The translations under genes were made by a program, and so were the position numbers. The notes beneath the pieces were generated by a model. It was given only the letters and a program-made list of their open reading frames with translations. It was not told the origin of the DNA and searched no databases. DNA of 64,000 nt from Bradyrhizobium sp. CSA112 (GTDB lineage: Bacteria > Pseudomonadota > Alphaproteobacteria > Rhizobiales > Xanthobacteraceae). Positions 37,236-44,810 of the stretch are shown in pieces; position 1 is the first letter of the stretch, and each line of letters opens with the position of its first letter. The stretch lies in assembly GCF_029051645.1 (NCBI RefSeq), contig NZ_JAACFS010000003.1, positions 466,009 through 530,008 on the forward strand. Direction: 5' to 3'.

Positions 37236-37661
37236 TCAGCCGTCGGAGCACTGCAATACGGACTTATCCCAGAATGCCTTGATCGCATTGAAGGGTACGG
37301 TCAGTCGTTCCCGATTCCCCATGAACCGCAGCAAGACCTCGAAGCGGTCGTCCTTTATGTGCAACTGCTCGAAGTCCTGCTGCAGGATGATGGTCATATC
37401 GTCGGGGTATTTCGACTTGAGGCCAAGCGACAGTTTCACGCCATCGGCGTGGGTGCGGAACGTGATATTGACCGGCCGCTGCTCCGAAGCGAGCTTGAGC
37501 GTCTCGGCAATCTTGGAGCGCGCTGTCGGCTTGCTGCACGGCTCGGCCAACGCATGCGAGGCTGGGACGAGAATCGCGAGCAGGAGAAGCGTTGCCCCAC
37601 AAGAGAGGGACATACCTCGCACTTGCGGGGTATCCAGCCGGCCGCGACCTGTCGTTTCCAT
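37236..37661 (-). CDS. Secreted SspB-like domain protein
   Basis: A 141-residue protein. Residues 17-39 are a signal sequence (SLSCGATLLLLAILVPASHALA). Residues 64-133 follow the core of ClpXP adaptor SspB of alphaproteobacteria: ITFRTHADGVKLSLGLKSKY, PDDMTIILQQDF, FEVLLRF, RERLTVPFNAIKAFWDKSV. SspB is normally cytoplasmic and delivers ssrA-tagged proteins to ClpXP, so an exported copy would have a different task. Two Cys, 42 and 138, flank the domain and could form a disulfide. Start choices are 37661 and 37613; both keep the signal peptide. The assignment is by pattern, not alignment. Confidence 0.65.
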   Translation of the reverse strand: METTGRGRLDTPQVRGMSLSCGATLLLLAILVPASHALAEPCSKPTARSKIAETLKLASEQRPVNITFRTHADGVKLSLGLKSKYPDDMTIILQQDFEQLHIKDDRFEVLLRFMGNRERLTVPFNAIKAFWDKSVLQCSDG

Positions 37662-38638
37662 CACTGCTGTCTCTGGAATACTCGATCGCCTGCCTTCATG
37701 GGCAAATGACAACTGGGTGTGTTCGCGGTCCCGCGACGCGCCTTCATCCGGGATCATGCTAACGGGTTCCCTCAAAAAAGAAAGAGGCGCAGTGACGTAG
37801 GGCGTGCATGGTACCCGCAGGCCGTGTGCGCTGGAGGCAGCACATGGTGGTTAACGCGGGGTACTTCGGGATCAGCCGGCGCGCCCTGCGCAAGGGTTTT
37901 CACGGCTTATGTCGTGCTCCCCGGAGAGGCGCAACCATCTTGGCATCGTCGTTGGCGAATTAATGGTTAATGAAAAGTCCTGATTCCAGCCCGGAAATCC
38001 GACGCCGGCTTGCCGCCCGCGGTGGTGCCCCGGGGCTGCGCGATTCGTCGTCCGCAAGTCCCTAAAGCACAAGTTCCTAAACCAAATGCGTCGATCGATG
38101 TACTTCCTGTCGAACGGCTCGCCGAAGGCGTTCAAGCGCCATTCTTTTGCGCGGGTGTTCGTCATGGAAAACCAACCTGCGACAATCTTGCGCGGCGGAC
38201 CTGCGCGTCCTCCAACCTTCATGACGATGACCAACGGTCGGGGCCATGCGGTCGCGAAGGTGATTTGGGGGGATGTATTCATGATCAGACTTGGCAGAAA
38301 GAGAGCTTGCCGCGCCAGGCAATTCGAGGATCGGCGAGCGGGCGCATTCTCACGCAATTAGCGCATCGCCGCCTCGCGAAGGATGCGGGAACACAGTCGA
38401 TAGCGGCGGAACCAGGAAGAAGTGACGTCCGGGCAGGAACGATTTTAGACCGGGAAAATTATGCAATGGTGTCTTCAGACACGCGGTAACCTTATAAGGC
38501 TCCGGGTGCAATCTTCCCCCGGGGGCACCGGAGCCTGCTTTTTCACCGCGTGATGTGCCATACAGTCTTCGCGCCAGGTGTACCGTGCATCCATAGCGCT
38601 GATTTTTTGTCGAGTTGCTCGGCAAGCCGCATTGGGCG
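37662..38638. other. Gap with no convincing gene
   Basis: Nearly 1 kb. A 91-codon plus frame at 38086-38361 and a 161-codon minus frame at 37872-38357 overlap; neither has a ribosome site or a recognisable family. ATGGTTAA at 37963 is a CtrA-type half site. The only well supported object is the pair of hairpins near 38469-38544. The composition is less regular in codon position than the neighbouring genes. Confidence 0.6.
38460..38544 (+). ncRNA. Possible small RNA with intrinsic terminator
   Basis: A small hairpin GTGTC-TTCA-GACAC (38469-38482) is followed by a strong one, AGGCTCCGGGTGC (38497-38509) paired with GCACCGGAGCCT (38525-38536, one bulged G), then GCTTTTTC. No convincing coding region ends here, so this is either the end of an undetected plus-strand transcript or a short RNA. 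Start and promoter are not defined. Confidence 0.3.
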
Positions 38639-38719
38639 TCACAAGCTGATGACATAAGCGCTCATCGCGAGCAAAACGGCGACGCTTAGGGCGATAACGA
38701 TCAAGAAGAATTTTCCCAT
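38639..38719 (-). CDS. 26-residue single-pass membrane peptide
   Basis: The frame reads MGKFFLIVIALSVAVLLAMS then AYVISL and stops at 38639. It is one continuous membrane helix with a Lys near the N-terminus. GAGAGG lies 8 bases before the ATG. A sigma-EcfG-type promoter, AGAAC-N16-CGTT, ends 24 bp upstream, the same spacing class as at the neighbouring stress genes. Function unknown; comparable small membrane peptides modulate transporters or kinases under stress. Confidence 0.55.
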   Translation of the reverse strand: MGKFFLIVIALSVAVLLAMSAYVISL

Positions 38720-38742
38720 TGGCTCTGCCTCTCGCGAGACCC

Positions 38743-38767
38743 AACGCAAAGCAGCAGAAATGGTTCT
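38743..38767 (-). promoter_or_regulatory. Sigma-EcfG-type promoter of the 26-residue peptide
   Basis: On the minus strand AGAAC (38767-38763), 16-nt spacer, CGTT (38746-38743); eight of nine matches to GGAAC-N16-CGTT. It leaves a 5' leader of only about 17 bases that contains the ribosome site. Confidence 0.45.
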
Positions 38768-38790
38768 CCGCTGGCAGACCAGCACGGCAT

Positions 38791-39210
38791 CTAAAAAAAT
38801 ATGCCCGCCATCGAGTGAAGGGCCTTTCGAAGTGTCGTGGCGCGATCACGATCAGATCGCGACGCCGTAATAGTCGTTGACAGCGCGGTCCTGTTCGGAT
38901 CGCTCCAGTTCCAGGTGTTGTCGTTGCGGTAGTGCGGTGCGCCCTTGAGCTGCGATTCCGTCACGCCGGTGACGTAGCCGCCGAGCGAAGTGTCGTATTT
39001 CAGCGATTGCCAGGGCAGCGGATAATGGTCGTCGCCGATGCCGAGAAAGCCGCCGAACGAGAGCACGGCGTAAGATACTCTGCCGCTCTTCTTGTCGATC
39101 ATGACGCGCTTGATCGAGCCGATCTTGTTGCGATCGGCGCCATAGACCGCAGTTCCCTCGACCTTGTCGCTGCCGATCAGGTTGCCGGTTTCGTTTGCTT
39201 TCAAAGACAT
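38791..39210 (-). CDS. PRC-barrel domain protein with frameshifted C-terminus
   Basis: A 139-residue frame. The PRC-barrel core is residues 1-85: VEGTAVYGADRNKIGSIKRV, KKSGRVSYAVLSFGG, LGIGDDHYPLPW. In-frame sequence is normal to NTWNWSDPNRT (about 108), then becomes STTITASRSDRDRATTLRK, unlike the family. The next frame reads DRAVNDYYGVAI and stops at 38852, which is the usual PRC-barrel ending. One missing base near 38890 (GGACC instead of GGGACC) explains it. This is either a real recent mutation or a sequencing error. Behind a sigma-EcfG promoter, so a stress gene. Confidence 0.8.
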   Translation of the reverse strand: MSLKANETGNLIGSDKVEGTAVYGADRNKIGSIKRVMIDKKSGRVSYAVLSFGGFLGIGDDHYPLPWQSLKYDTSLGGYVTGVTESQLKGAPHYRNDNTWNWSDPNRTALSTTITASRSDRDRATTLRKALHSMAGIFF

Positions 39211-39244
39211 CCGTGTTCCCCTCCAGATGACATAGAGAACGAAA

Positions 39245-39269
39245 AACGAGAGGCGAGGGGAAACGTTCC
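39245..39269 (-). promoter_or_regulatory. Sigma-EcfG promoter of the PRC-barrel gene
   Basis: GGAAC (39269-39265), 16-nt spacer, CGTT (39248-39245) on the minus strand, an exact match to the general-stress consensus, 35 bp before the ATG at 39210. Confidence 0.72.
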
Positions 39270-39385
39270 TGAGAGCGAGGGTTACGCATCGACGCAGCGC
39301 GACCTGCGATAGTGAAGTTCCTACGTTACGTCATTGACAGCCGGCAGCACTCGCTTCCCCTCATCGCCAAGGGACGACACCGCCG

Positions 39386-39943
39386 TTACAGGGTCAATAC
39401 CCGCCCGCGGCTAGGTGAAGATCGACCCTTGCTGTCGTACGCTGATGCGGTCAGTCGCGATCTCGTCAATCCGATACCGGCGAAAATCAAAGCGATGCCT
39501 GACGCGATAGCTCGCACTTGATTCCAGAACTGCCATCGCCCCGAATAGCTTTCCCAAACCTCCCGCGCGACATCAATGTCTGCTGGAACAGGCGTCCTCG
39601 CCAACGCTTCGTTCATGGGAACGTTCACAGCCATTGTGAGAAAAAGGCCGAAAGCCATATAGACCGCAGCCGCGGCCAGGAACCACAACGCAGCCAGACT
39701 TTGACCGGCAAAGCGCATTGCGGCCGCCGTGAAAACCAGAACCGCGGGCGTCAGGAAGAATGCGGGAAAGAACACCGCATTGCGCACTGACGCATTCATC
39801 GCCTGCATGGCGGCGATTGCGACGCGGGGATCCGCCTGATCGAGCCCCCACATTGTCGAGCAGACCCAGGCATAGAAGAATCCGAAAATCGCGCCGCAAA
39901 AGACGACTGATGCGATCGACAGCGCCGCGAGCATTCCAGGCAT
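39386..39943 (-). CDS. DUF1772-like membrane protein
   Basis: A 185-residue protein with four hydrophobic segments, at about 6-26, 55-75, 80-102 and 145-165, and the typical sequence NVPMNEALARTPVP before the last. The family includes anthrone oxygenase-like proteins, but most members are unassigned. The start at 39943 follows GGGAGG at 6-nt spacing; a Met 21 bp upstream is less likely. Confidence 0.72.
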   Translation of the reverse strand: MPGMLAALSIASVVFCGAIFGFFYAWVCSTMWGLDQADPRVAIAAMQAMNASVRNAVFFPAFFLTPAVLVFTAAAMRFAGQSLAALWFLAAAAVYMAFGLFLTMAVNVPMNEALARTPVPADIDVAREVWESYSGRWQFWNQVRAIASGIALIFAGIGLTRSRLTASAYDSKGRSSPSRGRVLTL

Positions 39944-40267
39944 TGCAGCCTCCCTAAGGGCCAATCATTCTGTTCTCACCAATACTGCAAAACCACAACC
40001 GGCAAGACATCCGCTGAGCGTGACCCTTGTCAAAATTACGGTGTCCAGAATGTATGGGTAACAAGTAAAAATCTGCAGCGCGAGGTCTCACCACCGCGGC
40101 TCATGGCACACAGCGGAGGTTAGAAGCCGGGTAGCGCATGCCCGCCCCGGGGCGCGAGCACATGGCCGACACGCCAGCCGCCGCAGGGCTTTCGCCTGCG
40201 TGGCCCGGCTGCTATTGTTCCGATCGAGAGCCTGAATGGCCCACGAGACGACACAGGGAGATGACGG
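39944..40267. other. 324-bp spacer without a gene
   Basis: It separates the divergent DUF1772 gene and the tctC-tctB-tctA operon. Only the GGGAG ribosome site just before tctC is recognisable. No promoter match or repeat was found by eye. Confidence 0.5.
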
Positions 40268-41230
40268 ATGGCAAGGACGTTGGTGACGATGGCCGGCGCT
40301 GCCGTGCTGACCGGGGTGCTGGCTGCTTTATCGGCGCCGGCGATGGCGCAATATCCCGACCGCCCCATCAAGATGATCGTGCCATGGGCCGCGGGCGGCG
40401 ATACCGACAATATCTTCCGGCCGTTCGCCGCCGAACTCCAGAAGCACATCGGCCAACCGGTGGTCGTCGCCAATGTCAGCGGCGCATCCGGCACCACCGG
40501 CGCGCGCGAGGCCAAGGCTGCGGCGCCCGATGGCTATACGGTCTACGCCGTGCACGACTATATCCATCTGACGTTCTACGCGGGTATCAGTGACGTCAAA
40601 TACAGCGACTTCGAGCCGATCTGCCTGGTCTCAGCGACCCCCTCGGTGCTGACCGCGAGCGCCAAAACGCCCTGGAAGAACTGGCAGGAGCTCGCCGACG
40701 ACGCCAAGAAGCGGCCGGGCGAGATCACGGTCGGCGCCACGCTCGGCTCGACCAGCCATATCTTCCCGGCAATGATCGAGAAGGCGGCCGGCGTGAAATT
40801 CAAGTTCGTGTCCTACGACGGCCTGGCCCCGCGGATGAACGCGCTGCTCGGCGGCCACATCAACCTCACCGACTCCAACCTGACGCAGAAGGGCAAGGTC
40901 GAAGCCGGCGTGCTGCGCTACATCGCGATCGCGAGCGAGAAGCGCGATCCGGAAGCGCCCGACGTGCCGACGCTCAAGGAACTCGGCATGAACATCGTGT
41001 ACGAAGTGGCGCGCGGCATCTTCGTTCCCAAGGGGACGCCCGCGCCGGTCCGCGCCAAGCTCGAGGAGGGCTGCGCCAAGGCGACCAAGGAGCCGAGCTT
41101 CGCTCAAGCGATGAAAGTGCAGGGCACCCGCGTGGCGTTCCTCAATGCCAATGACTATGCGCAGTTCCTCGCCAAGATCGACAACGAGAACAAGGTCGTC
41201 ATGACCGATCTCGGTCTGATCAAGAAATGA
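40268..41230 (+). CDS. TctC/Bug-family periplasmic solute-binding protein
   Basis: A 320-residue protein with a signal peptide ending near AMAQYP at 27. The Bug-family opening YPDRPIKMIVPWAAGGDTDN and the later PDGYTVYAVHD match the class that binds dicarboxylates, tricarboxylates or aromatic acids through a water-bridged carboxylate. It is the receptor of the TctB-TctA permease encoded directly downstream with a 4-bp overlap. The ligand cannot be read from the sequence. Confidence 0.92.
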   Translation: MARTLVTMAGAAVLTGVLAALSAPAMAQYPDRPIKMIVPWAAGGDTDNIFRPFAAELQKHIGQPVVVANVSGASGTTGAREAKAAAPDGYTVYAVHDYIHLTFYAGISDVKYSDFEPICLVSATPSVLTASAKTPWKNWQELADDAKKRPGEITVGATLGSTSHIFPAMIEKAAGVKFKFVSYDGLAPRMNALLGGHINLTDSNLTQKGKVEAGVLRYIAIASEKRDPEAPDVPTLKELGMNIVYEVARGIFVPKGTPAPVRAKLEEGCAKATKEPSFAQAMKVQGTRVAFLNANDYAQFLAKIDNENKVVMTDLGLIKK

Positions 41231-41700
41231 GCATCGGCCGCGACGGAATTGCCGGGCTGGTCCTGCTCGCGATCAGCCTGATCCTTCTGGTCAAGTCCTT
41301 CCAGCTTCCATCCCTTCCCATCGTTCCGGTCGGGCCGGGCTTTTACCCGGCCATCGTGCTGTCGCTGATGGCGGCCGCGAGCGCGCTGCTGGTCCTGCAG
41401 GACCTCCTGAGGCGCCGCGCCCCGGCCGGCGTTGGCGATGCGCCGCGACGAAATTATCGCCTGGTCGTGATCGCATTCGCGATCGTCGGCGCCTATGTGG
41501 TGCTGCTGCCGCTTTTGGGATTTCGCGTCGCCACTGTCTTGTTCGTCGGCGCGTTGCAGGCCGCATTGGACCGTCCGCGAACGGTGCGGCAATGGGTTGT
41601 GCTCGCCGTGATCGCGCTCGGCACCGCCGCGGTGAGCTATTTCGCCTTCGAACGGTACCTGCTGGTGCTGCTGCCACGCGGCGCGTGGACGGGTTTCTGA
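41227..41700 (+). CDS. TctB-family small membrane subunit
   Basis: A 157-residue protein with four membrane segments, the layout of TctB (small permease subunit of tripartite tricarboxylate transporters). The segment FQLPSLPIVPVGPGFYP (about 22-38) is the family signature. It overlaps tctC by 4 bp, and its stop shares a base with the tctA start, so all three are coupled. Confidence 0.88.
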   Translation: MSIGRDGIAGLVLLAISLILLVKSFQLPSLPIVPVGPGFYPAIVLSLMAAASALLVLQDLLRRRAPAGVGDAPRRNYRLVVIAFAIVGAYVVLLPLLGFRVATVLFVGALQAALDRPRTVRQWVVLAVIALGTAAVSYFAFERYLLVLLPRGAWTGF

Positions 41701-43223
41701 TGCTCGATTTGCTCTGGAACGGCCTCGTCAACATCGCCCAGTGGAAATACTTGTTGCCGCTGTTTGCCGGCACGTTCATCGGCGTGGTCGGCGGCTCTCT
41801 GCCGGGCGTCACCATCACCATGACCGTCATCGTGGTGCTGCCGTTCACCTACGGGCTTGATCCGCTGGCGGGCCTTGCGGCGATGACTGGCGTCTATGTT
41901 GGCGGATCGACCGGCGGCCTCATTGCCTGCTGTCTGCTCGGCATCCCGGGCTCGCCCGCTTCGATCGCCACCACGTTTGACGGCTTTCCAATGGCGCGCA
42001 ACGGCGAGCCGGGCCGCGCCATCTGGCTCGGCGTCTGGGCTTCGGTCTGGGGCGGCCTGCTCGGCGCTTTGTTCCTGGTGTTCCTCACCGGGCCGCTCGC
42101 GGCGATCGCGCTGGAATTCGGGCCGTGGGAATACTTCTCGCTGTTCGTGCTCGCCATGGCGATGGTCGCGGGTCTCACGGAATCCTCGCTCCTCAAGGGA
42201 CTGATCTCGACCGCCATCGGGTTGTTGATCACGGTGGTCGGCCACGATCCGATCGGTAGCGTGCCGCGCTTTACCTTCGGCTCACAGTTCATCGGCGGCG
42301 GCTTTCCGTTCCTCCCCGTGCTGATCGGCATTTTCGCTTTCGCGCAGATCATGACCGATCTGGAGAAGCTGAATTCGCCGCGCGGCCAGCCGGCGCAATC
42401 GCTGGTCGGGGTCAAGCTTGAGCGTTTCTCGCACCTCAAGGTGAACCTGGAAATCTTCAAGCAGCCGTTCCTGCTCGCGTGGGCAACGATCGTCGGGCTG
42501 ATCATCGGAATCCTGCCTGCCATCGGCGGCAGCGCATCGAGCGTCATGGCCTATGACCAGGCCAAGAAATTCTCGAAAACGCCGGAGCGTTTCGGCAGGG
42601 GGCACCCCGAGGGCATCATCGCTTCGGAAGCCTCGAACAACGCCAATGTCAGCGGCTCCTTGATGACCATCATGGCATTCGGGATTCCCGGCGACGCCGT
42701 CACCGCCGTGATGCTTGGCGCGATGACGATCCACGGTATCCAGTCGGGACCGCTATTCATCTCGCAAAACCCCGACATCGCCTATGGCATCTATGCGGCC
42801 TACATCCTGGCGCATCCCTGCATGCTGCTGATCTGCGTTATGCTGATGCCGCTGATGTTGCGCGTGACCTCGGTGCGGATGGCGGTGCTGGCGCCGGTCG
42901 TGCTCGTGCTCTGCGTCGTCGGCGCTTACGCACTCAACAACACGATGCAGAGCGTCTACGTGCTGCTGCTGTTCGGCGTCGTCGGCTACGTGCTGGTCAA
43001 GCTCGGCTTTCCGCTCGCGCCCCTGATCCTCGGCCTAATTCTCGGCGACCAGATCGAAATCAACCTTGTGCGTGCGATCATGACCGACGCGAATCCCTGG
43101 CTCTTCCTGACGCGGCCGATTTCGGGCTTGCTGCTGCTGGCGGCGGCGACCTCGGTCGGGCTGGCCATATGGCAGCATTGGCGCCACCAGAACCGGTTGG
43201 CTGAGGAAGAGCCGGATTTTTGA
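41700..43223 (+). CDS. TctA-family large membrane subunit
   Basis: A 507-residue permease with about twelve hydrophobic segments. Signatures are GTFIGVVGGSLPGV (about 20), YVGGSTGGLIACCLLGIPG, and in the second half ASEASNNANVSGSLMTIMAFGIPGD, the inverted-repeat glycine loops of TctA. It uses the ion gradient to import the substrate held by TctC. Start at 41700 in TGATG, coupled to tctB. Confidence 0.93.
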   Translation: MLDLLWNGLVNIAQWKYLLPLFAGTFIGVVGGSLPGVTITMTVIVVLPFTYGLDPLAGLAAMTGVYVGGSTGGLIACCLLGIPGSPASIATTFDGFPMARNGEPGRAIWLGVWASVWGGLLGALFLVFLTGPLAAIALEFGPWEYFSLFVLAMAMVAGLTESSLLKGLISTAIGLLITVVGHDPIGSVPRFTFGSQFIGGGFPFLPVLIGIFAFAQIMTDLEKLNSPRGQPAQSLVGVKLERFSHLKVNLEIFKQPFLLAWATIVGLIIGILPAIGGSASSVMAYDQAKKFSKTPERFGRGHPEGIIASEASNNANVSGSLMTIMAFGIPGDAVTAVMLGAMTIHGIQSGPLFISQNPDIAYGIYAAYILAHPCMLLICVMLMPLMLRVTSVRMAVLAPVVLVLCVVGAYALNNTMQSVYVLLLFGVVGYVLVKLGFPLAPLILGLILGDQIEINLVRAIMTDANPWLFLTRPISGLLLLAAATSVGLAIWQHWRHQNRLAEEEPDF

Positions 43224-43450
43224 GCCGCAACGAGGTGCCGTTCGGCGGCCTGCGTCGCGGCGATTGTAGTGGCGAGCGGCGTCTAACTTCGGCTCCCGAC
43301 GCTTGCGGCCTCGGAAAGAATCCAGCGTAATCCCGCCTCCACGCAATCCGTTCACCTCACAGTGAGCCGGCGATGTGAAATGGCTCACGCTGCACGTTCT
43401 CCAATCGCGCCTAGGAAAGGAGCGGGCGACTTAAATTGCAGGAGAGAAAA

Positions 43451-43708
43451 ATGCGTACTGTAGTTATTGCTCTCGCGACGTCCGCAGCCATTTTCGCTAC
43501 CGCTTCAACTCCGTCAGCAGCACAGACTTATCCATACTGTCTTCAGGGCGACGAATACGCCGGCGGGGCAGGCGACTGCAGCTTCTCGACCTACGCGCAG
43601 TGCCAAGCGAGCGCTTCAGGCCGAACGGCCTCCTGTGGACTCAATCGGCACTTCAATGCCAAAGCCCAACTGCTCGTCAAAGTCCGCCCTCGTCATCGTT
43701 CGAACTGA
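43451..43708 (+). CDS. DUF3551 small secreted protein
   Basis: An 85-residue protein with a signal peptide ending near SAAQ at 24. The mature part has YPYCLQGDEYAGGAGDCSFS and YAQCQASASGRTASCGLN, giving the four-Cys pattern of DUF3551, a family abundant in Bradyrhizobium and of unknown function. AGGAGAG precedes the start. A hairpin repeat follows 31 bp after the stop. Confidence 0.85.
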   Translation: MRTVVIALATSAAIFATASTPSAAQTYPYCLQGDEYAGGAGDCSFSTYAQCQASASGRTASCGLNRHFNAKAQLLVKVRPRHRSN

Positions 43709-43738
43709 TATCGTCCGAGCGGCATGGCAATGAACTGC

Positions 43739-43767
43739 GGCCTCCGCCGGGGAAGCCGACGGAGGCC
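43739..43767. repeat. 29-bp hairpin, copy 1
   Basis: GGCCTCCG / CGGAGGCC arms around the 13-nt loop CCGGGGAAGCCGA. A near-identical copy occurs at 44723-44751. It lies 31 bp after the DUF3551 stop and may terminate that transcript, though no T run follows. Confidence 0.7.
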
Positions 43768-43857
43768 GTCGAACATCGCGTCGCGTCCGGGTTGGCAAGG
43801 GGACGAAGGAGCGCGCCGTCGCCGATCTAGGCCCGACGCCAACCATCAGCCAGCTCT

Positions 43858-44121
43858 TTAGATCGATCGCCGTTGCCGGCCGGCGAAGAGACCGTAGACA
43901 AAGAGCACAACGATGGCGCCGACTACCGCACCGATCAGACCCGCGCCTTCTCCGGGCCCGTACCATCCGAGCGCCTGGCCGAGATACGTCGCCACGAAGG
44001 CGCCAACGATGCCCAAGATAGTGGTGAGAATGAAGCCTGAGGGCTCGTTGTCTCCAGGCATAATGAACTTGGCAATCACGCCGGCAATGAAACCAATGAT
44101 GATCGTCCAAAGTATGCCCAT
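43858..44121 (-). CDS. GlsB/YeaQ/YmgE family membrane protein
   Basis: An 87-residue protein with three Gly-rich membrane helices: ILWTIIIGFIAGVIAKFIMP, then ILTTILGIVGAFVATYLGQA and LIGAVVGAIVVLFVYGLF. The family is called transglycosylase-associated but its role is unknown; members are stress induced. It lies 44 bp downstream of the YidB gene on the same strand and probably shares its sigma-EcfG promoter. Confidence 0.88.
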   Translation of the reverse strand: MGILWTIIIGFIAGVIAKFIMPGDNEPSGFILTTILGIVGAFVATYLGQALGWYGPGEGAGLIGAVVGAIVVLFVYGLFAGRQRRSI

Positions 44122-44165
44122 CTCGATGCTCCGTTCCTGATTGCGCCGACGTCACGTCCATCAAT

Positions 44166-44621
44166 TCATGCTGCGGGCAAACGGCCGTCCGGCGTGTATT
44201 TGTCGACGGCTGCCGGAAGTTCGCGCGACAACCTCGCCAGGATTTCCTCCTGCGACAGTCCGGTCTGCTGTTCGAGTTGTGCCAGAACGTCGGAGCCGAT
44301 CGCCTGCTTCAATTCCGGGGGCGAGACATCCTTGTTCGGGCCCTGATTGACCCAGGATTCAGCCTTGTCGCCCTGGCCGTTTTGCTGGAACCTATCGAGC
44401 AGTTCGCCGATCCCGCCGTTGAGGAGGCCGCCAACCCCGGCGCCGCCCAACATCCCGCTCAGATTGCCCAGCAAGCCGCCCAGGGGCTGCTGACCGGCGC
44501 CTGCATTCGTCTGGCCGCCGCCAGCGCCCTTGAGAAGTTCTGCCAGTTTGTCGCGGTTCTGATATCCGGCAATGGCGAGTAGCCCGAGAAGGGCAGTCAT
44601 CGATGGCATTCCGCGGCTCAT
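44166..44621 (-). CDS. YidB-family (DUF937-like) protein
   Basis: A 151-residue protein. Gly-rich middle (LLKGAGGGQTNAGAGQQPLG, LLGNLSGMLGGAG) and a C-terminal helical part (SWVNQGPNKDVSPPELKQAI, GLSQEEILARLSRELP) define the YidB family. The start at 44621 follows GGGAG. An exact sigma-EcfG promoter is 32 bp upstream, and GlsB follows, so this is a two-gene stress operon. Confidence 0.85.
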   Translation of the reverse strand: MSRGMPSMTALLGLLAIAGYQNRDKLAELLKGAGGGQTNAGAGQQPLGGLLGNLSGMLGGAGVGGLLNGGIGELLDRFQQNGQGDKAESWVNQGPNKDVSPPELKQAIGSDVLAQLEQQTGLSQEEILARLSRELPAAVDKYTPDGRLPAA

Positions 44622-44652
44622 GGTCGGCTCCCTGTAGTTCGGTGCTGTCAGG

Positions 44653-44677
44653 AACGCCGGGCGGAAGCTTCGGTTCC
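44653..44677 (-). promoter_or_regulatory. Sigma-EcfG promoter of the yidB-glsB operon
   Basis: GGAAC (44677-44673), 16-nt spacer, CGTT (44656-44653), an exact consensus match 32 bp before the YidB ATG. The element is nearly symmetric: the plus strand also carries GGAAC at 44652. Confidence 0.75.
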
Positions 44678-44722
44678 AATGCGTGTGCGGCCGTACGAGG
44701 AAGCACTCGCGGAAACGACCAC

Positions 44723-44751
44723 GGCCTCCGCCAGGGGAGCTGACGGAGGCC
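44723..44751. repeat. 29-bp hairpin, copy 2
   Basis: Same arms as the copy at 43739 with the loop CCAGGGGAGCTGA, differing at a few loop bases. It lies 60 bp beyond the flgH stop, on the 3' side of the flgF operon, and could end that transcript. Confidence 0.7.
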
Positions 44752-44810
44752 GCGTTGATACACTTCATCACGCCTAGGTTCGCAATGGAGTGTGGGAGCT
44801 CTAAGAAAAA

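Noticed and set aside
34589..37288. 899-codon minus-strand frame under four genes
   Set aside because: Covers the NAD(P)-binding, dksA, hydratase and DehI genes on the other strand. Those have recognisable motifs; the long frame results from GC-rich codon bias.
37872..38357. 161-codon minus frame and 91-codon plus frame at 38086
   Set aside because: They overlap each other, lack ribosome sites and resemble no family; kept only as a note in the gap entry.
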